DNA from: Cladorhizidae sp. MBARI D1340-BT2
Taxonomy: Eukaryota; Porifera; Demospongiae; Poecilosclerida; Cladorhizidae
DNA: 64,000 nt
Direction of reading: 5' to 3'
Assembly (NCBI GenBank): GCA_028752905.1
Contig: JAQNBH010000017.1
Location: 37,017,101 to 37,081,100, forward strand
This document shows, piece by piece, positions 1 through 46,830 of this stretch. The translations under genes and the position numbers were made by a program. The stretch's first letter is position 1. Every line of letters starts with the position of its first letter. The notes below the pieces were generated by a model. It saw nothing but the letters and a program-made list of their open reading frames with translations, did no database searches and had not been told where the DNA came from.

Positions 1-105
1 CCAAACCTCAAAACTAAGTTTCTCAGATATAGAACAGTTTATGCTTATTGTGGAATTATATGGAGAGCTCGCTCTTATTGTTACTATTACTCTACCACAA
101 CGTAC

Positions 106-35728
<35,623 letters not shown>

Positions 35729-35800
35729 GTTAGTTGCAAGTTCTGATACACACAATTTTTTCTGCAAGAACAAATTGAGCACTTATATGTCCGTCATCGT

Positions 35801-35826
35801 AGGTGTGGCATGTTAGCCACACCTAT
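35801..35826. promoter_or_regulatory. 10-bp hairpin upstream of the candidate start
   Basis: TAGGTGTGGC and GCCACACCTA form a perfect inverted repeat with a 6-base spacer. It is about 75 bp upstream of the candidate ATG. GCCACACC recurs shortly after (GAACGCCACACCCGCGC). It could be a paired factor-binding site or chance. Confidence 0.5.
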
Positions 35827-36700
35827 ACGCCACTATGAACGCCACACCCGCGCAAGAAACCCGTAGTCCATTCCTCTCGCTAGCTAAATCTATTCATCCT
35901 TTAATATCATAGCTATGAAGAATGAGAGAAGTTTAGTTAGAGTAGCGCAAGCAATGCGATGTTGGAAAGTAGAATGTCAGCGATTTTATGAGGAGGCTGA
36001 AGACCAGAAGTTCAACATTTTAGTTATCTGAACAACTATTAGTCACAAAATATTTGGATAAGTGGCCTGGTACAGTATCATATGTGATGGGCAGGCTTAC
36101 AGACCTGGGTGTTGCTAAAGCAGTGGTCTACCTTTAAAAGAATTGAGTGGCTGAGTGAAGATGCAATGAGACACATAAAGAGATAAAGAGATGAAGAACA
36201 TCAATTATTTTAGCCCAATGCCAAATGGGACAAAATGAGAAATGTTGTTCTAGCCACTGTCCTAATCTAGCTTAGCTGAAGGTCTAAATATGGCTTCAAA
36301 AACGATTGCATGGTCATTTAGGCACGCACCCAAAATATTTCTCTGACCTCAAATCCCTAGCAACATACATGGCAATTGGATATAGGTAAACGTGTATTGT
36401 ATCAACCAGCATGTGCTAGGTCAAAGTTGCTCCTAATTTTATTACTCTGCTAACTGGTAAGCCTGTAGAAGTGCTTCAGCTTAAGAGCTCCAAACCACTA
36501 CACAAGACTAGTCATGTAAATGGCAGCAGCGTGGTCCTTAAGGTCTACTGGAACTACTTGAACCATGTAATTATATGAGATGTATGTTATGGTAAAGAAG
36601 TGTTAACTGTTCAAAGTTCTCTTTTTAGTAGTGGTTTAAGTAATGAAGATGATATTTCAAGTAAAAGTCTTAGTTAACATAATGAAATCACATTGACCTT
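35827..36700. other. noncoding interval
   Basis: Presumed upstream region of the candidate start. Nothing definite was recognised. Confidence 0.35.
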
Positions 36701-36711
36701 CTCAATAATCA

Positions 36712-36777
36712 ACTTGAAATTTACTCTCTCGATGTTTCGACTAGATGCTCTAGCTTTCATCAGGAATAGTTTCAAGT
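36712..36777 (-). ncRNA. hammerhead-ribozyme-like motif (Penelope-type repeat)
   Basis: On the minus strand the order is: arm ACTTGAAA (36,777-36,770), CTATTC, core CTGATGA (36,763-36,757), a stem-loop GCTAGA/GCA/TCTAGT, core GAAAC, a short loop, GTA, AA and arm TTTCAAGT (36,719-36,712). The arms are perfectly complementary (stem I, 8 bp); AC and GT form the two-base stem III typical of minimal hammerheads in Penelope-like elements. Weak points are an A.C mismatch where stem II meets the core and an unpaired stretch between core and stem I. The sequence beyond it, GTTGATTATTGAGAAGGTC, is shared with the other copies. Confidence 0.5.
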
Positions 36778-37120
36778 ATACTATTCTTGTATCTGAGTTG
36801 TGAGTTAGTATATACCCATCACTAGTTTACCCCTCAAAATGCTCCAGCTCATTAATGTAACCATGATAACTTCTGCCATTGATCCAGCTCTTACATACCT
36901 CTGGATCCATGGAATAATATTATCCTCCTGATGTGTACTTGTCAAACTACATATCTGATTGCAATTGGAATAATTATATTGTTTCCAACACTGTTTGGTA
37001 GAGGGTATCTCAGAAAATACATGATAGATGCAATTCTGTCTTCTTTGATGCCTACATTTGAGATGGAGATTCTTCACCTAGTCAATGCCATTAGCTAATA
37101 AGAAAATAGGGTCAATTGAA
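36778..37120. other. noncoding interval
   Basis: A 90-codon open stretch on the minus strand (36,805-37,077) has no recognisable features. Nothing else was seen. Confidence 0.35.
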
Positions 37121-37380
37121 GAATAGTCACCCCGAGCGCGGTCCGGGTTACTATCTTCAGAAGATCCCGGCCCCCGACTATTCTTCAGAAGATCCTGGCT
37201 CGGGCTAGTAGGGCTAGGGCTGGGGCTGGGGCTGGGGCTAGGGCTTTCTCTCAGAATTCATTCAAGAGCCTGTGTGATCATATTGCTCTCTAATTCCCAA
37301 TGCAGATCTAGCTCGGGTGACTATACTTCAGAAGGTTCCGGCTCAGGTGACTATTCTTCAGAAGATCAGGTTTTCCTCGG
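37121..37380. repeat. GC-rich segment with repeated TTCAGAAGATC motif and (GGGGCT)n
   Basis: CTTCAGAAGATC or CTTCAGAAGGTT occurs four times within 250 bp, each beside TCCGGCT/TCCCGGC-type sequence. GGGGCT is tandemly repeated at about 37,210-37,235. GAATAGTCACCCCGAGC at the left is inverted as GCTCGGGTGACTATAC at the right. It may belong to the leader or LTR of the element starting at about 38.0 kb, but no matching second copy was found. Confidence 0.6.
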
Positions 37381-38025
37381 CTTCAATTGAATCAGAAAAT
37401 GTAAGCGAGTTATATGGTGTTGTTGTAATACATACTACCTGCCCATGTAGGGGGACATTGATAACATCACCAGAGTTCCCAACAAGCATTGTCTATAGAA
37501 TTTTCTCCGTCACTTTATTCTCATATTGAGTAGGTGGAATATTGGATGGTTTGTTTAATATATTGGTCGTTACACTATCCTTTTAATACCATTCAAAGTC
37601 TCCTTTTTAGCACAAAACAGTTGCCCCGAGATCCTGGCCTCATGAAACAGATTGACCTCTGGCCCCTGGACTTGCCCAAAATACCATATAAGGTAATCAT
37701 ACACAAACCAAAACACTAGTGTAAATTACTTCTATACTAACTACAACAGTAAACACAAATTAGAATTTCAAGTTATTACATTCTTCCACCCTTAATTAGA
37801 ACAAGGGGAATATCATTGTGGAAGTTGACGATTGTGAGTGAAGCACCTTGGAATGATTTCCAATGGAAGCAGAGTAGGGATGACTGGGGCAGACGATGTT
37901 CCGCCTGGTGGAGTAATCGCTGATGTAAAAATCCAGAAGCCAGTCATCAACCCCTCCTTGAGTAACTTCATTTGTGCAAATATGAATATGGATGTGCCTC
38001 AACCCACTGAGTAGGGCTACTTTGA

Positions 38026-39180
38026 ATGTCTGAGGAAAGGAAAGAATGTCGTGTCCGGAGTTCTGTGCCGGAGCTCGAGTCCCCACCTAAGCCTGATGCC
38101 ATGGATAGCTTTCTAGGCCAATGGCAGTGCATGGAGACAGCTTGGTTGGAACGGGAGGAAAGACATGCACAACAGCACGAAGATGTGTGGGAGGACAGGC
38201 TCTTGCAGTTAGCAGCGGCTGTCCAACACCCCCCAGAAGCAGAAGCACCTCCACCCTCACCCAAGCTGACCCTTCAAAAGTTCCAGGAGGGGGTGGACGA
38301 TATGGGCGTCTTCCGGGACACCTTTAAAGTTACTGCGATGGCAGGATGGTGGCCAGAAGACCAGTGGCCTATTCTCCTCTGAAGCTCATTGTCCGGAGCA
38401 GGTCTGGTAGCAGTGTCAGCAATGGCAGCGGACCGGCAAGTCGACTATCAGTCTGTTAGAGAAGTGCCACTGAAGGAGTACTGCATTACCACGGAAATGT
38501 TCCGGCGAAGGACATTCGAGACCACATTTGATATGGCCAACCCAGATGCTTGGTTGGGCCGTCACCGACAGAGTTTTAAGCAGTGGCTTGCTTCATCGAG
38601 GAAAGATCCAGAGGAAGCCTTGCTTATGGAGGTCACTCTACAAAAATTACCTCGTTGGCTGGAGTGTCAAATGCGTAAGCTGGATCTTCATACTTATGAT
38701 GAGCTGGCAGAAGTGATTGCCTGCCACCTGTCCACCCAGACCATCACGAGGAGAGAGCCAAATAAGCCAAGAAGACTGGAAAGAACAGTTGAAAGTGCAA
38801 GATTTTATTCGAGAGATCGGGAGAGCACCAGCACTTCTGTCCCTCTTGACCGGTGCAACCTCATCAATCATACCAACAACAAGACTCGTACCATCGGAGT
38901 CAGGACCAAGGGAGTGGGGTCCGCACTCGCCCATTGCCCAAGGACCTGTCTCAGACGGAATGCTTCCATTGGAAAGAAAGGCCATATGTGGAAAGACTGT
39001 CGCATGAAGCTCGAGAACGCGAATTTTGGAAGTACGACATATTATATGCGGTCCAACCTTCCGAAATGGACTCAAGAAGTACAAGTTAATGGCAAGTCCG
39101 TGGTGGCACTACTTGACACAGGATGTTCCAAATCGATGGTACATCCCAGGTGCATTCACAGCAAAGATTGGTTGGGATAA
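38026..39180 (+). pseudogene. Gypsy gag and start of protease, frameshifted
   Basis: The frame 38,026-38,382 and, after a stop and shift, 38,389-39,180 encode a SCAN/retrotransposon-gag-like capsid with DMGVFRDTFKVTAMAGWWPE and FKQWLASS…LPRWLECQM. The zinc knuckle is split between two frames, one carrying CFH and the other GKKGHMWKDC, so a small indel destroys it. The protease motif VVALLDTGCSKSMVH follows at about 39,100-39,150, with the catalytic D-T/S-G as DTG. The gag is slightly longer than usual because of a charged N-terminal segment. Confidence 0.8.
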
Positions 39181-39554
39181 AAAATTCCTTACAATACAGC
39201 AAGTTCTAAGAAGGCATGGTTCCCGGCTGCTGGGATCCAACTTTGCATTGATAATAGGACTTGCGAACTGGCCGTGGAAGTGTCTCCACATCTCTCAGTG
39301 GATTTGCTCCTCGGTCAAGACGCCCCCAGGTTTAGAAAACTGCTGAGGGCAGCTTTGATGGATGAGAGAATGCCTGCAGACTCTGAGACAGTGAAACCAG
39401 AGGTGACGAAGCCTGAGTTGAGAAAACCAGAGGTGTTGATGGTTATCACACGAGCTGAAAAGAAAAGGAAGGAGAAAGATCAACAGGAGTCAGAGCACAC
39501 TCAAGAAAGAGACGGAGCTCTGATACATGTCTAGAGGCAGGCCAAGTACAAGGG

Positions 39555-40835
39555 TTGGGCCAACTTTTTAATTTTAGTGATGACCTGTTTGTTTTCCCTA
39601 CTCAGAGTAAACCAGCAGAAAGACCAGCTGAAGACCAGACTTGGCTCGAGCAAATCTCACCCCACCAACTTCGCTCTCTTCAGTTGTCAGATTCGACATT
39701 GGGAGAATGGAGACGACAAGCTGACGGGGATGGTGGGGTTGATTTCTGTTGGAGTAATGGGTTGTTAACCAGGAAGCCATATGTTGTGGTGGAAGAGAAC
39801 TTACTTGTGGTCCCTCAATGTTGCAGGAACGAGATCCTCAGGTTGGCTGCTCTCCTACAGCCGGGCACTTCGGTGAAGTCCGAACCCTCGATGCTCTGGA
39901 AAAGAGTGGTTTGGCCGAGGATTGACAGTCGATGTCAAGGAAGCATGCCAGTCCTGTCCAAGTTGCCAAATGGCTGCACCTGCAACATTGACAAGAGCCC
40001 CCCTACACCCGTTGCCCGTCATTCGTAAGCCGTTCGAGCGGGTAGCCATGGACATTTTTGTACTAAAAAGAATGAAGTTGTGTACAAATATGTATTAGCT
40101 ATGCCACTAAGTAGCCAGAGGCGTTCCCTCTACGTAATGTTACCACTGAATCTGTGTTGTTTGGTAGACCTCACATCTAGACTGGGTGTACCGAAGGAAG
40201 TCCTATCAGACAACGGCTCCAACTTCATGTCAAGGATGATGAGGCAATTCTGTGAGAAGTCGGGGATACACCACATTAGGACATCGCTGTATCACCTGCA
40301 GACCGATGGAATGGTGGAGAGGTTCAATTCTACTCTCAAATGCCTCCTCCGTAAGCTGACCCAGAAAGGTACCATAGAATGGGATCAGTGTTTGCCCTAT
40401 ATATTTTGGGCATACTGGGGCATTACCCACAAATCCACTGGGTACTCTCCATATGAGCTCCTTTTTGGCCAAAGGATGAGGACTCCACTCGACGAACTGG
40501 TGGAGATATGGCAGGAGAAGAATGACGAAGACGACAAGAATGTGGTTGAGTACCTTCGACTCCTACGTGAGAAGATGTCACGCTCCATAGTGCTAATGAA
40601 GCAGAGGAGAAGAAGAAACATAAACATTATCACGACAAGAAAGCAGTAGGCAGAAAGTTTGAGGTGGGAGACTACGTACTCGTCTTCCAGGCAAGAAAAC
40701 TAAACAAGCTCCACAGTGAATGGAGGGGTCCAGCAATCTTAACCAACAAGATAACAGATGTCATGTATGAAGTAGACATGGGATCAGGACAGAAGAGGAA
40801 CTGCACCTTTGACGTAAATGGTTTGAAGGCATGAC
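39555..40835 (+). pseudogene. Gypsy integrase, frameshifted
   Basis: The H2C2 zinc-binding region is readable at about 39,800-39,980 across a frame change (CRNEILRLA, then SCPSCQ). The catalytic core shows FERVAMDIF, a damaged middle, SDNGSNFMS (second aspartate) and DGMVERFNSTLK (glutamate). The C-terminal domain starts at VGDYVLVF and includes WRGPAIL and YEVD. At least three frame changes are needed, so it is inactive. Confidence 0.82.
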
Positions 40836-40923
40836 ACTCACCAGCACTGGCCGTTTTCTTCTCAGTCGATGATGACACAATGAGGACGCAATAAAGAAAG
40901 AAGAGGATCGACATGACAACACA

Positions 40924-41324
40924 TTGACCCACCTACAGGAAGCAGAACTCCTGGAACTGAAAAAAGAGTTTGCCGACATCATCAGTGATGATCCAGGTAG
41001 AACAAACCTAGTGAGTCATGTTATTGAAACCGAAGGAGCCAGTCCAATCTGCTTACCTCCGTACCGATTACCCCATGCATCACATGAATTTCTTCGGAAG
41101 GAAATCAAAGAGCTATTAGGAATGGGCATCATCACCCCATCCAAAAGTCCATGGGCAGCACCCATGGTTCTAGTCCCAAAGAAAGATGGCAGCAAGAGGC
41201 TCTGTATTGACTGAATCTCGTTACCAGAGCCGATCCCTACCCGATACCGAGGATCAAGGATTTGATCGATGACATTGGCAGAGCAGAATGTATCACAGCG
41301 CTCGACCTCACAAAGAGGTATTGG
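40924..41324 (+). pseudogene. Gypsy reverse transcriptase, N-terminal fragment
   Basis: The frame begins with the usual pre-RT block (LLELKKEFADIISDDPGRTN, H.I.T), continues PYRLPHA, GIITPSKSPWAAPMVLVPKK and RLCID, then after a stop and shift DPYPIPRIKDLIDDIG and ALDLTK.YW. The first catalytic aspartate block is present; YXDD, thumb and RNase H are missing. A LINE fragment takes over at about 41,335. Confidence 0.85.
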
Positions 41325-41334
41325 CTAAGTGGGG

Positions 41335-41895
41335 ACCAAGAATTCTAGGGGATTGCATTAGGTTGTAGTATAGTAAATGCATTTGTAAGAGTGTTGGCAA
41401 GAAGGTTAGGAAGGTTTGCTGAGGATAGGTTTTTGACAGAAGAGCACAAGCTGGATTTAGGAGTCAGAGGAGATGTTTGGACCAGTTGTTGGTGTTTAGA
41501 GGAGTGAGGAAGAGGGAGAAGAAGCATTCATATCTGGCCTCCCTAGACAAAAGTAAGAGGAAGATAAGAAACTATGTGGGAGGAGAGGTGTATTATGTGA
41601 GATAGTGGAGCAGGGGAAGATTTGGGACATTTCTTGGTAATGTGTGAGAAATTTGAGATGGGTCAGCTGGTACTGGTTGATGAGTTGCACAGAATTGTAG
41701 TGGCTGGGACAGTGACTGGATGAATATAGAAGGTGGGTAAGGATGGAAAGGTGGCGTTGCTGTTGGGCAAAGGTGTGAAGGGAGTAAGTGATGCAGTGAT
41801 GGAGGAGGTGGGCAAGTGTGTTATGTATTGGGTAGAGAAGTAGTGGCAGAGGAGAAAGGAACTGTTGTATGGTGAGCTGATGAAGTCTCCTCCCT
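41335..41895 (+). pseudogene. LINE (non-LTR) reverse transcriptase fragment, internally deleted
   Basis: The plus strand encodes RVLARRLGRFAEDRFLTE, then in a neighbouring frame GFRSQRRCLDQLLVFRGV and SYLASLDKSK, which are RT blocks of non-LTR elements. A deletion then joins GEDLGHFLVMCEKFEMGQ and, to about 41,890, the typical C-terminal tail around HFL..C. Frame changes are frequent. The junction with the Gypsy RT at about 41,325-41,340 is abrupt. The clade is not assigned. Confidence 0.75.
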
Positions 41896-42539
41896 CCCCC
41901 CACCTTGAGCAATGGGACACTCATAACTACTGTATTAGTATTATGGATATTATAATTACTGCTGATAATATAGAGTGTTAGTTACTGTTACATAGTCTCA
42001 CACTGTGCTGTTGTATATGTGGTCGCCTTGACAGGCTCAGCAGTTTCAAGATTAAATTATGATTGCTTAAATCATGAATAATTTACAATGTGTAGAAGGA
42101 AGGGAATTCATAAACTATCTCAGAGACTTAGTTAGAAATAGCCAAGTTTTATTTGCTGATTCAAGTTGTTGCTGGTTGTAGTTCCATATTTATTGCCTTC
42201 ATGAACATGCTTCCCATCTCTTCTCTCGTGTTATACATTAGGACTATTAAAGATACAAACATACAAGGTAGCAATGCTTCCACTCACACACACACACCAC
42301 ACACACTTACCCCACAAAAAAACACACAAACATACACACATTTATCCTCTTCATTAGAGCAGTCACCATCATTTCCAATATGATTCATAGCAAACTACTG
42401 TGCACAGTGTGCACGAGACCTGCTTGTACTTTTGGAAAGGATTCCTGTGAAATGAAAATGTATTCATTTTAGTGCAATCTAAAATCTAAGTACATAGGTA
42501 TTTCTCGTAAGATTTGAGATAATATTATTCAGATATGCA

Positions 42540-42710
42540 TATTCATACCTGTGGCTTCCAGAGTAAACCCACTTTCTTTTTTTAACCATGTGGGCTTCTT
42601 TATAAGAATAGTTCTGTTTCTGCAAAGCAGTGCCATTCTCACTTGCCCTTGCAGCCAATTCTCCCTCGAGCTAAGTTGTTTTCTGATAACATTCCAGCCT
42701 GCAATGTAAA
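42540..42710 (-). other. exon-like segment in copy 1 of the duplicated unit
   Basis: A TTACATTGCAG acceptor precedes sequence encoding ENNLARGRIG (minus). The matching place in copy 2 (about 43,520-43,590, minus) encodes ENNLGRGRTG and ends at GTAAGTGAG. In copy 1 the donor reads GCAAGTGAG. The similarity and splice signals suggest a small exon of a duplicated gene; I do not recognise the protein. Confidence 0.35.
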
Positions 42711-45063
42711 ATGTCCTGTCCTATTTTTTCATGGTGAACGTACATACATAGAATAGACACATAAATATATATGACATGTGAGGCAATATAAACTTTTCTG
42801 TCCAATTTCCCTGTGATGGCTCGCTTCGTTTGCCAAATAGATATAAATTCAAGGCATTATGTGGCAAGGGGATGTGGGATGGAGCATGAATACAGACGAA
42901 AGTTTAATTACTAGCATTGTTGCCTTAATTCCAAGCCTAGATCTCATTGCTCTAATTATTCTCATATGCTAAGTATAGCTGCAGGCCTTACAATATACAC
43001 TGATCTTTAAATTCGTAAGATTGATGGTTATATGTAGAAGTAGTATATCTATTTCTCAATTAATCACTACTCCATAGCTAGACAATTCTAAATCTGTGGG
43101 CATCGGGGAGTGATGCCAGATTTATTGTCCAAGTTCTCGTGTATCTGTATCAGCTCTCTCATCTGAAGTGCTATATATTAGGACTATTAAAGGTAAGATT
43201 GGTAGTATATACAAGGTAACGTTATTTTTCCACACACATGCACACACACACACACATTTCTCCTCTTTGGGCAGTGCAGGATGCAGTATCTCCATTTACA
43301 TTATGATAAAAGCCAAACTGAGCATGGCAAAGTACTGTGTCAGCACAATGTGCATAGAGGTCCGCTGGTTATTTTGGGAAGTATTCCCAATTTTACCACA
43401 AATAAAAATATGCTATTTCTGTAGAGAACTATTTTCATATTTCAGTACAAAGCATATTCATCATAACTGAGGCTTATTCAACCATATTAGTTTATTTATA
43501 AGTATATCTGCAAAAGCAGTGCTCTTCTCACTTACCCCATGTATATAGCCTGTTCTTCCTCTGCCCAAGTTGTTTTCTTGTACCATTTCCAAGCCCGCAT
43601 TATTTAAGACAGAGGTCCCGTTCCTATCTTTTATGGGTGAACGAATGTTGAAACATGTATATATATATATATACACATGGATTGATAGAAACATACTTAT
43701 ATATATAAATATAATGTGCACCTATATCAGCTTTTCCGTCCAACTCCTCTGTGCTGGCACATTTCGCTCCCCAATAACACGTGTTAGAATTGTAAGCAAA
43801 GCATTGTCTTGTGAGTGAAAGTGTAATGGAGAAATGGAAAATTACTTTAAGCATGATTACCAATACTTAATTCCTAGGATTGTTTCCGTAATCCCAAGCC
43901 TAAATCATATTGCTCTAAGTATTTTCCTAACCAAGTATTGCTGTAAGCCTAATTCTATATAATTATACATCTGTAAATTATTGATGTCATAGTTTTGTAT
44001 TGCTTGAATTGTTATTCCTTACAGATTGCAAACTGGCAAGGTTGGGTCAAGATCCCACTTGATATTGGGTGCGACGATTATGCTGACCCAGTAGTTTGAC
44101 ATGAATGCTCAGTTTGGCTTTTATCATACTGTAAATGGTGATGACTGCACCTTGCACTGGCCAAAGAGGAGAAATGTGTGTGTGTGTGCATGTTAGAAAA
44201 CCTGTTCATAGCTATATAGAGTGTCAGAATGAATTTTAACATCCAAAAGAGAAACTTGTTTTCTGTCCAACTCAACTGTGATTGCTCGCTCTTTGGTCGC
44301 CAAATCACATTTTTCTAAGTATTGTCCTACTCCAGGCACAGCTGCAAGCCTAACACTGTACACTAATCTTGTTTTTAAAACTTCATCAATATTCTTAATT
44401 ACATTTCTATATCTACCAGATCTACTATATTATAATCATCTAAAATCAAACATGTTTATGCTCGTAATATATAGAACCTCCACTCATTTTTCACTCGCAT
44501 TCCTCATCTTTGGAACTCACTCCCTAGTAAAGACTTTCATTATGAATTAGCTAACACTTATTGTTTCTTAATCACTTCATTTCAAACTTTGATCCAAAAT
44601 AATTCTTATAATTTTCTATGTCCATGTAACAAATGCACTAATATACTATCCACCTCCAACTTCCACAATCTACTTGATTTTGACTTGTAGACCATCAGTA
44701 TTCTTTCTCTCTAATCACAGTCACCACTCATGGTTCAATTTTTTGTACTGTAAATTAATAAAAGAGCTCTATTGAAAACCACAACAAAGTAAGTTGCATA
44801 GCTCAAACTAAGGCACTTAGAAAGGTAGTAGTTAATCTGAAGATTCCTTTCTTTTGATCTTGCGTAGTTAGTACAATGCAGTAGTTACAGATGAGGTTCG
44901 AATCTATAGCTATCTTTCAGCTATCGCAAGTTCCCAATATCCATTAGTGTCCATTTCGAACTTCTAGATCTCAAAGTCAACCTTCAAGGTTTCATTAATG
45001 GCATACTTTTATGACACTCATTTTCTTATATAAACATGGGCAGATGAAGTGTAGAAGCTTTAC

Positions 45064-45122
45064 CTGAGCCAAAGGAAGTTTCTCGAAGGCGGATGATGTC
45101 AAGCGTTGTCTAGCAATGAAGT
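45064..45122 (-). other. candidate 59-nt exon of an unknown gene
   Basis: A TTTATTTTTTTGTAG acceptor and CAG|GTAAAG donor flank 59 nt encoding IARQRLTSSAFEKLPLAQ. A diverged copy, including the donor (CAG|GTGAAG) and EKLP, lies at about 63,532-63,585 on the same strand. The two copies show that this segment was duplicated; the gene is unknown. Confidence 0.4.
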
Positions 45123-45959
45123 CTACAAAAAAATAAACTACAGTTGTGATTGATATTGAACATGAATAATTTTTAATGTGTAGCTATAGAGCTAGAATAT
45201 CTTGCTAAAATATGAGAGGATGGGAATTTATAAACAGTCTCAATAGAGCCATATTTTGTCTGCTGATTTGAGTTGATCTGGTTCTAATTCCAGATTTATT
45301 ATCCATACCCTCAAGTAAGTGTCACCTCTCCCTCCTCTCAAGTGTTATGCATTAGGACTATTAAAGATACAAAGATTGGTAATACAAGGTAGCATTATTT
45401 TTCACTCGCTCATACACACACACTGCAGTCATCTTCATCTCCAGTTGAATAAGCCAAGCTGAGCATTCTTGGTAAATTAATGGGTCAGCAGAGTGCACAG
45501 AAGCCTGCTGGTTATTTTGGTAAGGATTTCCAGTGAAATGAAAATTAGTGGGAATCAAATTGTTCTTATGAAAACAGCAAGCAACAATTCTCAGAAGTGG
45601 TGAACTTTGAACTCATGGTGATAACAACAATATAGGCATATTGGGAAGGTGATACAATAACACATTAAGGAGGTGATACATTTAAATAGGTATTACATTG
45701 GTTACATAACTTACCCCTCCATCCCAAAGTTATTGTGTCCACACAAAGTCATTAGGTTACATAGGAGCCATAACTATCTGGTGGGAGATGGTTACATGTT
45801 GGATACCTTGATGATGACGGGTGGTCATTTATGTAGATATATCCTGCCAACTCATCCAGTGGGGGCGCAATGTCTTCCCTGAGCTGTCACTGATATTTCT
45901 TTTGGCTTCTCATAGTATATTTTTAGGCAATTGTGATGTACAATCATGATCTTTGTACC

Positions 45960-46830
45960 TCTGATTATGATAATTAACAGCGCCCATCCTATCAATCAAT
46001 AAGATCCACTCCATAGCGAAACTAATTTTCTTGGCTCTACCAGTTTTAATGGGATAAACAAGTAGACACGATCACCAACTTTGAATTTTTTTCCAGGCAC
46101 TTTCTTTCCTGTGGTTATCTTCAGGCGACTAGCAGCAATGTTGCTTTGTGCAATATCACATGTAGTTCATACAGATTTGCGCAATCTTTGAACATACTGA
46201 GGTATGCTCAAGTCTGTAGTAGAGAGGTTCTCACCAAACATTAAATCTGAGGAGATTTTCCAAAATTCATCAGGTATGGGGTAAAGCTGGCAGATTCATT
46301 TACAGATACACGATAGGCAAATAGAGCCCTCTGTAATTTCACATCCTAGTTGTTCTGATTTTCTTGGCTAACATAACTTTCAAAGTGTGATTCATTCTCT
46401 TCACTTGTCTATTACCTTCTGAGTGGTAGGAAAATGTCCGAGTGCAAGCGACACCCAACATTTTACAGAGCTGGTCAATTACTTCACTGCAAAGGTTGTG
46501 CCCTAGTCACTATGGAGATGGGAAGGGGCACGATATCTACAAACAATCTCATCAACCAGTATAGTGGCTACTGTTTCACTCTCAGTTTTCTTCAGTGGGA
46601 AAGCTTCTATTCACTTACTGAATAGATCAGTTACTATAGAATGTACCGATTGCCTCTCTCTATTTCTGGCAGTGGATCTGTGATGTCCAAAAAGACTGAA
46701 AAGGATTGCTTTAGAGGAGCTTGCGAATTTGGTTTGGATGAGTTCTTCTCACTCATATCCTGGCCAATAAAATCTCTCTTCAATCTTCTCAGTTGCTTTG
46801 AAGACATCACAGCATTGATGTCATAGAACT
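45960..46830 (-). pseudogene. Gypsy integrase relic
   Basis: Minus-strand pieces include ERFYWPGYE (zinc-binding region), then LCKMLGV..TRTFSYHSEGN and VKRMNHTLKVMLAKK (core around the catalytic glutamate, here changed), and at about 46,060-46,110 GKKFKVGDRVYLF.P (C-terminal domain). Stops and frame changes are numerous. Confidence 0.7.

Larger units (their letters stand above)
38026..41324 (+). mobile_element. Ty3/Gypsy retrotransposon of Gmr1-like order, truncated and frameshifted
   Basis: Domains appear in the order gag (38,026-38,900), zinc knuckle (about 38,950-39,005), protease (39,090-39,330), integrase zinc-binding (39,800-39,980), integrase core (40,050-40,430), integrase C-terminal domain (40,650-40,835), and reverse transcriptase N-terminal part (40,925-41,324). 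Most Ty3/Gypsy elements place integrase after RNase H. Integrase before RT is the Ty1/copia-like order known in the Gmr1 group of Ty3/Gypsy elements. The pieces follow each other without gap or inversion. The RT breaks off just after the first catalytic block, where a LINE fragment begins. No LTRs were identified. Confidence 0.85.
42055..45548. repeat. tandemly duplicated unit of about 1 kb, three to four copies
   Basis: The marker AGGACTATTAAAG occurs at about 42,239, 43,185 and 45,354, each followed by a CA-repeat and then a GCTGGTTATTTTGG-like or GCTTGTACTTTTGG block. A second marker, TGTCCAA, with TCGC/TTCGC and GCTGCAGGCCTTAC/GCTGTAAGCCTAA, occurs at about 42,795-42,990, 43,735-43,960 and 44,260-44,360. 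Copies are diverged and unequal in length. The last is cut at about 45,548, where a Gypsy element begins. Confidence 0.8.

Noticed and set aside
37210..37240. (GGGGCT)n as an interstitial telomere
   Set aside because: It does not match TTAGGG or another common animal telomere unit and is only about five units long.
44860..44915. GGTTCGAATCT as a tRNA or tRNA-derived SINE B box
   Set aside because: The upstream A box is poor, no cloverleaf can be drawn with confidence, and no body or tail of a SINE is visible. The similar GAGTTCAATCC at 4,788 is weaker still.
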